Part shown: one piece after another, positions 21,672 through 26,827 of the stretch | Layout of the letters: every line of letters begins with the position of its first letter | How positions within the stretch are numbered: position 1 is the stretch's first letter | Origin: Byssochlamys sp. IMV 00236 | Lineage: Eukaryota; Ascomycota; Eurotiomycetes; Eurotiales; Thermoascaceae | Direction: 5' to 3' | Assembly: GCA_001931875.2 (NCBI GenBank) | Contig: MSJH02000743.1 | Span: forward strand, 1-26,827 | DNA length: 26,827 bases | Made by a program: the position numbers and the translations under genes | The notes under the pieces: model-generated | Database searches by the model: none | What the model was told of the DNA's origin: nothing | Seen by the model: only the letters and a program-made list of their open reading frames with translations

Positions 21672-22272
21672 GCCAAATCCACAGAATGATCCATCAAGAA
21701 TAAATCTAACCGCTCCCGCTGGTATAGGAAGTGAAAATAGAAATGAACAGGGACAAACACTGCTTAGTACACAAAACATACAGTCTATGCTTTTTAATCC
21801 TACCTCAGCGCAAGCGACAACCTTACCAGCAATGATTCCCTTAACACCATCTACATCACAAACCCAGGTAGGGTTACCTTCATATCCCGACAGTCTGGCT
21901 GGGACTGTACCATCAGAACTTACAGAAGAGCAACTGAAGACTATGTCATGCATCACTAGAGAATCTTTAGTAGCGCAACTAAAGCTTTTGGGAGATGTAC
22001 AAAACCAAATTTTCAATTCAATGCAAGTTCTTACACAAGCTCTAAGCATCATTCCTGATGTAGGCAATATGCCCAGCAATGAGAAAAGTAACTCAGCAGA
22101 CAAGAAGCAAGAAGCGTCGTCATCATCTACTAGTAATGAAAGTTACAAAACACCAGATGATGAAGACCATGAAGAAGATATAAGCAGTAGACGAAAAGAA
22201 AAAATGCCTGACCGAACTTACAATACAACTTTAAGTTCTGAGCAAGAAGATCTTGCTTTTTCCGACAGCTAA
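20141..22272 (+). CDS. HRD1: HRD1/synoviolin-type ER membrane RING-H2 E3 ubiquitin ligase (8 exons)
   Basis: Exons 20141-20275, 20329-20421, 20467-20619, 20675-20827, 20881-21007, 21062-21464, 21516-21541 and 21590-22272 give 1,773 nt, 590 residues. Hrd1 is the retrotranslocation channel and ubiquitin ligase of ER-associated degradation. The first 270 residues form several hydrophobic segments typical of the family, followed by a cytosolic RING-H2 whose ligands are Cys293, Cys296, Cys333, His335, His338, Cys341, Cys352 and Cys355 (CIIC...CGHIFHFNC...CPTC). A 36-residue acidic, N-rich loop separates the first two cysteine pairs. The intron after exon 6 splits the final ligand Cys codon. The tail has a polyglutamine run, then an SELTEEQL...MSCITRESL helix region and an acidic low-complexity end. 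The last intron (21542-21589, 48 nt) has no stop and is a multiple of three, so its retention would add 16 residues. A second ATG lies two codons after the first. Confidence 0.94.
21634..21672 (+). repeat. CAA/CAG triplet repeat encoding polyglutamine in HRD1
   Basis: One CAG, eleven CAA and one CAG codon give 13 glutamines, preceded by QQQD. The almost pure CAA run is a likely length-polymorphic microsatellite. Confidence 0.9.
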
Positions 22273-22940
22273 GTTAATATGATTGTATTGCTTGATTTCC
22301 AACAATAAAAATACCGTTATTTAAAGATTATATGACAAAGATTTACTTTATGTAATCATTGTCTTGACATTAGAACCTCTTATTCAACTAAAAGTGTAGA
22401 ACAATTAAAGGTAGATGACTTGAAACTCTCCAAAGAACATCCATCATCACTACTTTCATGATGACAAACTCACTTGTGTACAGACTATTTATTTTGTTAA
22501 GACACTGTTCAACAAGAGCGCAAAGTATGTCTTTAGTATTTTCGAAATCTCAATCAGAGCATCATTCATACATTTGTTGTCTGTAGTAGTCGCTGTTTTT
22601 TGGGCAGACTTCACACAGTCCATCTCAGATTGAGATTAAATCAAGGTTTATGTCCTTTCTCCCTTCTTACACGGACGTGCAATTTTGAGGGAAACCCTTT
22701 GTTTCTAGTCCTCTTTTTTTTGTAAAAATGAGCACAAATCAGCATGGAATACTTACTACTTATGACGTGCCCAACATCACAAACATCACCAAACCAATCT
22801 CTTTCTCTTCATAATAGTTGGAAGCCACCATTCCTTATAAAAGTGCTCATAACAACACATGATCAAAAAAATGACCAAGACAAAGATCAGCACTCAACAG
22901 AGTTGCATCGATCATTATGTCAGATAAAACATTATATTTA
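22273..22940. other. Intergenic stretch downstream of HRD1
   Basis: It begins with the HRD1 3' flank; AATAAAA at about 22304-22310 is a polyadenylation-signal candidate. Near 22705-22730 a T-rich leader precedes an ATG with only 28 codons, which is not supported as a gene. Otherwise nothing recognisable is seen up to the LINE-derived sequence. Confidence 0.45.
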
Positions 22941-24562
22941 TTAAAAGAATATGAAAACATAACCATTGTGGTCATAGTATCTCGCCTTGGAGTGATTATT
23001 ACAAAGTAATATGAAAGAAGAATAAAAAATAGCATAAAGCTGAAAAAAAGGGTGAGGAGAGCTGCATGAATCGGATCTTGAATGAGGTGATCGACATGGA
23101 GAGCTTGTATGACGAGAGGTGGAGAGGGCGACAGAGGCCGAGAGAGCAAGAGTGAAGGGCGACAGAGCGTGAGAGAAAGGTGAATTGATGGGCACAGATG
23201 ATACTGGCAAATGTTGGGTAAGTTAATGAGGCCTAAGCCGGGAAAGAGAGATGTATGTAGGGCACTAAGGCCAAGATAAATGTCCAGAAGGAGCAAAAGC
23301 TGCTATAGTAGCAGATAAAGTGGATTTGAGAGTTATGAGACAAAAGGTTAGTAGCTATAAATGTGTGTACAAAGAGATAAATAATATATGAAATAATTGT
23401 TTTTGAATTTTTTTTGTGGTATTTTATAAACAGTAAAGTGAGAGTCTAAGAAGAGAGAAGAAGAGAGGAGAGAGTCACAGTTGGAGCTGGCTTGAGTTTG
23501 TCTAAGAATGATGACCCAGAGGTATCAGATGCTGCTGTTGAGAATTCTTCATCGGGTTGACATATTTGTTCGATTTCAAACAAGATGGCACAAATAACTG
23601 GCCACCAAGCAGACCAACGAGAGAGGAGAGAAGGAGAGTGTCGAACTGGAATCTTTCGAGGTAGCTGGTTCAACACGTAGTCCAGCGGATTAGGACGAGT
23701 GTTGAGAGCAACATTCAGACGTATCGCCATCCGAAGGCAGCTCAACAAATGTGCTCTGGAAGCGTGTGGGTGACCACAGCGACAAGCGATAGGACGGCCT
23801 GGTAGCCAACTCATACGCCACCTCAGAAGACGACTACGATCGTAGACGTTCATTGGTAACGTAAGGATTGGATCTACACAATGGTACGGACGACAAGCAG
23901 AGAGAAGGACAGGAGGATTTGCTTTCTGATAAAGCTTTGTGAGATTCTGAGTGCGATATGTTGCCACACCAAGACGAACATATGCAGAGCAGGTAAAGTA
24001 ACCAACGCGATCAGCTGTTGAAGCATGACCACCATTGAACGTTGGGTTAGACCATAGTGGGTTTGACGCCACTAAAGCTGGCCAACGAAAACGACTACGA
24101 GCAGGAGCATCTTGCACAAAGCGCAGAAGGAGAGAAAGGAAGGTATCTTCAGGGAGGAAGTGGACTCGGAGGATGAACTTGAACACCAAGATAGTGGCAC
24201 GTTCAGTCATGCTAGGTAGGTTGACCAAGTGTTTGAAGACACTGGTGGAGGATGTACGATGACCACCAAAGGCCATACGGAGACACTGGTCTTGAGTCTT
24301 TTCTAATAGAGTCAGCTGCTTGACCAGGAAGGTACAGATGCACAGACCGTACTCAAACTTGGGCCTGATAAAGGTAGTGTAGAGACGACTGGCAATAAGG
24401 CGAGAGGAGCTTGAAGATCGAACACCGATGGGCAAAAGAGTGGCACGCATGGCAGAGATAGCAGAGGCTATGTTCTTACGAATAAAAAAGTCAGTGACAA
24501 TCTTATCCTGTGGATTGAAATGAATGCCAAGATAAGCGAACGAAGGCTCTGTTGTATTCAGC
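22941..24562 (-). mobile_element. 5'-truncated non-LTR retrotransposon (LINE): end of ORF2 plus probable 3' UTR
   Basis: On the minus strand an open frame from about 24562 to 23446 encodes the end of a LINE polyprotein. About 500 nt of CT-rich, non-coding sequence follows, ending near a TTTTAATAAATATAA word at about 22950. The abrupt loss of coding similarity at about 24562 fits target-primed reverse transcription truncation. Both ends are estimates, and I could not identify a convincing target-site duplication by eye. Confidence 0.6.
23446..24562 (-). pseudogene. LINE reverse-transcriptase polyprotein, C-terminal fragment
   Basis: The fragment is about 371 codons long and uninterrupted, starting in a YLGIHF region. 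This is the motif that follows the catalytic core of LINE reverse transcriptases. Next come a thumb-like segment (IRPKFEYG, LLEKTQDQCLRMAFGGHRTSST) and a cysteine-histidine knuckle CRCGH...HLLSC near its C-terminus, as in LINE ORF2 tails. The catalytic YxDD motif and the endonuclease domain are absent, so it cannot act alone. I recall abundant elements of this kind in mucoralean genomes, but no search was run. The intact frame suggests a fairly recent insertion. Its base composition (more GC than the flanks) also differs from the neighbours. Confidence 0.8.
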
Positions 24563-24849
24563 TTTGTTATTATAAAAAGCAGTTAAGTCGATGACTTGCG
24601 AATTAGATTCTTTATTGAGAAGAGCTCAATATTATTAAATTAAATTTGTGTGAGTTTACTTGGGTAGAGAATCTATGCTATTTATATTATTGTCGTCACT
24701 GACATTATTTATGCTTATGTTATTATTGTTATACTAATAGCTACTATAGTTATTATTATTATTATAAGTTATTCTTATCAGATGTGATAAAGGAATGTAA
24801 AGTAAAATGTATGCTCTACTGTAAGATTATACTCGAGTTATTATAATGA
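24563..24849. other. AT-rich stretch between LINE and integrase remnants, possibly LTR-derived
   Basis: There is no coding potential. It contains ATT/TTA microsatellite patches (about 24716-24772). On the minus strand there is a CTCAATAAAGAATC word (about 24625-24612) and a CA-ending boundary next to the LINE junction (about 24565). Because it directly follows a Ty3-type integrase remnant it could be the 3' LTR or its leftovers, but no second LTR is in view to prove it. Confidence 0.3.
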
Positions 24850-25658
24850 TTATCTCATTAAACGTGTCAGACTCGATGTGAAGAAGCCTGGCTTGGAATA
24901 GTCGGAGCCAATCCGGGATGGAGGTATGGTATAGTGAGAGACGAAATTGGAACCTCGATTCATTAGAATATAGTTAGGAACGCCGTGTTGTGAGATGATC
25001 GCTTGATAATAGAACTTGGCTGTAGTCCCTTCAGTTATATCGGGAACCGCCATCGCCATCGGCCATCTAGTTAAATAGTCAACAGCAGTCAGAATGTACT
25101 TATTTCCTTGCGTGGTGACGTCCAAAGACCAACTGCGTCACATCCAACCATAAAAAATGGAGTTGAAGGCGTCTTCATAGGACTGGCTGGATTTCGTCGT
25201 TTAAAGACTGGTCGAGCTCGAACCTGACACGTCTCGCAACCTTTAGCTATTTCCTTACAAGCTTGATAAAGTCTTTTCTTATACACGAACAATGGTTCAA
25301 CCTGACGAAACAATTGTGTGGGACCAAAGTGACTTTCTTGATGAATTCCTAGTAAGATTTCGCGGACGTTCCCATCATGTAATACTTGTTTTCCAGGTGA
25401 CTTCTCGATCAAATAATCACCGTAGATACTGTATTTATTAGCATGCCTTCGCATCTTTTGCTTGATAATTTTATTAGCCCCTTCAGGATATGAGTAGTCC
25501 CATAAATAGTAAAACAGCGCCAGATACCAAGAGAATTCCATCGAATTAAGGTAAACGAGAGATGCCCAAAGGAAACTATCACTCTTGATTGGGTTATTAT
25601 TTTCCACCAATAGAGACTGGACAAGAATAAGAAGCTTAGCACCAAGGATTTTTGGCAA
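24850..25658 (-). pseudogene. Ty3/gypsy-type retrotransposon integrase remnant, frameshifted
   Basis: The upstream frame (25658-25089) has a YPEGA...KMRRHANKY region and the integrase HHCC zinc-binding motif (GIHQESHFG, then CETCQ). It reaches GCDAVG, the place of the first catalytic Asp. A one-base frameshift near 25110-25115 moves the reading to a second frame (25125-24850) with TTQGNKYILTAVDYLTRW. The site of the second catalytic Asp (DRG in active integrases) reads MNRGSNF, so that Asp is Asn, and the third acidic residue region is missing. No gag, protease or reverse transcriptase is visible. It is an inactive fragment; the N-terminal 50 or so codons are not recognisable. Confidence 0.8.
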
Positions 25659-25822
25659 GGGTAAAGGAAAAAGAATAATGGAAAGAATAGGTATGAATTT
25701 ATTTAAGTGTATAATATATCAAGAAAAGGATAAGGATAAGAATAGGAAATAATAATAATTCTTGCTTTTTTTTTTAAAAAAAAAAAAAAAAAAAAAAGTG
25801 TATATCATATACTGCAGGATGT
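25659..25822. repeat. Purine-rich low-complexity DNA with a T10-A23 homopolymer junction
   Basis: GGATAA-type short repeats (25720-25755) lead to a T-run that switches directly to a long A-run (about 25766-25797). This can arise from two abutting retrotransposon tails or from slippage, and is also a typical place for assembly error. Confidence 0.6.
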
Positions 25823-26425
25823 TTAATAGCAATTTCTATTGCCCTTCCTTTGCTTTTCATTTTCATTATGCCAACCTTGTATGATACTAGTGTCAAACAA
25901 ATAATTTTCTACAGGTCCGATTGAAACATAAGTCCATTTGACACCTTCCCAACATAATCTTCCTAAGTCCGGTTTGCCCATATATCTAAGTTTTCCTCCA
26001 CCATTGATAGTATGTGAAGTAACTTTCCAATCATGATCATTTTGAACTTTGTCAATAGCCGATAGTAGTGTTTTGAATGTCAATCCATAATCACCTGCTG
26101 TTCTAACCATATTTTCAATATTTTTGGCAAAAGCCTCATGTTTAGCAGGTGAGAAGCTATCACTTCTTGCTATCAAAAAGATAAAAATATCTCGTGAATC
26201 TTTAGGATTGTACTGATATTCTGTTAATCTTTCATGATAAGGCCATTGTTTTTTGTAAAAATTTGTTAGCTTGCTATTTGTTGGTTGTATGCCTTGAACA
26301 AAATCAACAATTTTAAACAAATACCCAATTGCTGATCCAACAGTGCCTATGCCTATGGCATTAACCTTTAAATTAAAAGCTATTGAGATTAAAATCAATT
26401 GAATGAAAGCAAAGTTAAATTTCAT
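25823..26425 (-). CDS. Unrecognised secreted protein, single exon (200 aa)
   Basis: An uninterrupted frame runs from an ATG at 26425 to TAA at 25823. Residues 1-23 are a clear signal peptide (one lysine, a hydrophobic core, ending VNA). A glycine-rich hydrophobic patch follows (IGIGTVGSAIGYLF), then a mixed globular region with many aromatic residues and two cysteines (one in RLCWEG, one near the C-terminus). No second membrane segment, repeat or known catalytic motif is evident, and I do not recognise the family. It lies between retrotransposon debris and a possible DNA-transposon end, with A-rich DNA on both sides. A secreted lineage-specific protein is the simplest reading; no function is assigned. 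Confidence 0.65.
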   Translation of the reverse strand: MKFNFAFIQLILISIAFNLKVNAIGIGTVGSAIGYLFKIVDFVQGIQPTNSKLTNFYKKQWPYHERLTEYQYNPKDSRDIFIFLIARSDSFSPAKHEAFAKNIENMVRTAGDYGLTFKTLLSAIDKVQNDHDWKVTSHTINGGGKLRYMGKPDLGRLCWEGVKWTYVSIGPVENYLFDTSIIQGWHNENEKQRKGNRNCY

Positions 26426-26466
26426 AGAAGATATGTGCCCCTATAGTAGTAGACTGATATGAAAGA

Positions 26467-26496
26467 GAAAAAAAAAAATTACAAAAATAGAGGGTT
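26467..26496. repeat. Direct repeat, copy 1 (A-tract, TTACAAAAATAG, AGGGTT)
   Basis: It matches copy 2 (26565-26592) except for the length of the A-tract and one G/A change. The copies are 98 bp apart in the same orientation. Confidence 0.75.
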
Positions 26497-26564
26497 TTAA
26501 AAGAGAACTGACAAAAATAAAAAAAAAAAAAAATATCAGGAGAGAAAAGTTTAAAGAATATAAG

Positions 26565-26592
26565 GAAAAAAAAATTACAAAAATAGAAGGTT
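26565..26592. repeat. Direct repeat, copy 2 (A-tract, TTACAAAAATAG, AAGGTT)
   Basis: Second copy of the repeat at 26467-26496. The pair could be a small tandem duplication with diverged middle sequence or the footprint of an insertion. Confidence 0.75.
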
Positions 26593-26648
26593 ATGTCGTG
26601 TTTACATAGATCACACATCTCTTAATTCTCTATTTATTCATTCACAGC

Positions 26649-26827
26649 TACAGTGAGCCGCAAAACTGGCAACATGTTTGTCAATTTTCAATTTCGCATG
26701 CCGTATCTTCAAATGCATGGCCCACACAACCACGTGCTTAGAGTACTATTATCTGCTGCTTGTCTGCTTTCTATGTTTTAAATTTGGTAAGCGTTGCGCG
26801 TCGTGCCACTGATTATGCGGCATTTAA
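26649..26827 (+). mobile_element. Possible left end of a Tc1/mariner-type DNA transposon (window edge)
   Basis: A TA dinucleotide (26649-26650) is followed by CAGTGAGCCGCAAAACTGGC. Tc1/mariner elements insert at TA, and their terminal repeats often begin CAGTG followed by GCAAAA-like words. The remaining 150 nt has a different texture from the A-rich flank and no coding signal, as expected for a terminal region. The transposase and the other end would be outside the window, so this is tentative. Confidence 0.35.

Larger units (their letters stand above)
26426..26648. other. A-rich upstream region of the secreted-protein gene
   Basis: On the minus strand this is T-rich and carries the promoter side of the 200-aa gene. 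It contains the two direct repeats listed separately. No gene is seen; the 67-codon minus frame here is a translation of poly-T. Confidence 0.5.

Noticed and set aside
21603..22103. 166-codon minus-strand frame with a cysteine run
   Set aside because: It is the antisense reading of the HRD1 polyglutamine repeat and tail.
22731..22816. 28-codon plus-strand frame after a T-rich leader (possible first exon)
   Set aside because: No convincing donor and no recognisable downstream exon before the LINE; it could be a gene broken by the insertion, but nothing shows it.
23446..24450. LINE frame as a host gene
   Set aside because: It lacks a start of its own, begins in the middle of a reverse-transcriptase region and carries LINE-specific C-terminal motifs.

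Overview
The window looks like nuclear DNA of an early-diverging filamentous fungus, most likely Mucoromycota (Mucorales-like). This is inferred from AT-rich DNA, many introns of about 45-65 nt with GTAAG/TAG ends, pyrimidine-rich leaders before start codons, a CCH1-type calcium channel, and a LINE and a transposon-nuclease remnant of types I associate with mucoralean genomes. No organelle, rRNA, tRNA or CRISPR signal was found. Exon joins were made by eye. Every multi-exon model below keeps one open frame and sums to a multiple of three, except the partial gene at the left edge.

Left part (1-8.3 kb): the first exon of a GMPPA-like sugar-nucleotide pyrophosphorylase (minus, cut by the window edge); a decayed, once-spliced relic resembling the C-terminus of a Fanzor/TnpB-like nuclease (plus, about 0.5-1.05 kb); a 13-exon DRS2-type P4-ATPase lipid flippase (minus, 1.1-5.6 kb); a 1.3-kb divergent intergenic region; and the 5-exon GDP-mannose pyrophosphorylase gene psa1/GMPPB (plus, 6.9-8.2 kb).

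Middle (8.3-22.3 kb): an Aurora kinase (minus, 7 exons) ending 28 nt from psa1 and carrying MCB/E2F-like sites just upstream of its start; a tiny two-exon gene for a secreted cysteine-containing peptide (plus, 64 aa); a mitochondrial 3-hydroxyacyl/3-hydroxybutyryl-CoA dehydrogenase (minus, 5 exons); a 20-exon CCH1 calcium channel of about 2,169 aa (minus); and an 8-exon HRD1 ER ubiquitin ligase (plus).

Right part (22.3-26.8 kb): accessory DNA. It holds a 5'-truncated LINE (minus), an AT-rich stretch that may be LTR-derived, a frameshifted Ty3/gypsy integrase remnant (minus), an unrecognised single-exon secreted protein of 200 aa (minus), A-rich direct repeats, and a possible Tc1/mariner terminal repeat near the right edge.

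Functionally the conserved genes serve the secretory and endomembrane system (GDP-mannose supply, lipid flipping, ERAD), calcium entry, mitosis and mitochondrial beta-oxidation. They are ordinary neighbours rather than an operon-like system. The most unusual items are the Fanzor-like relic, two GC-AG introns, the missing ATG in the flippase gene, the linkage of both GDP-mannose pyrophosphorylase-family genes, and the two small secreted proteins.
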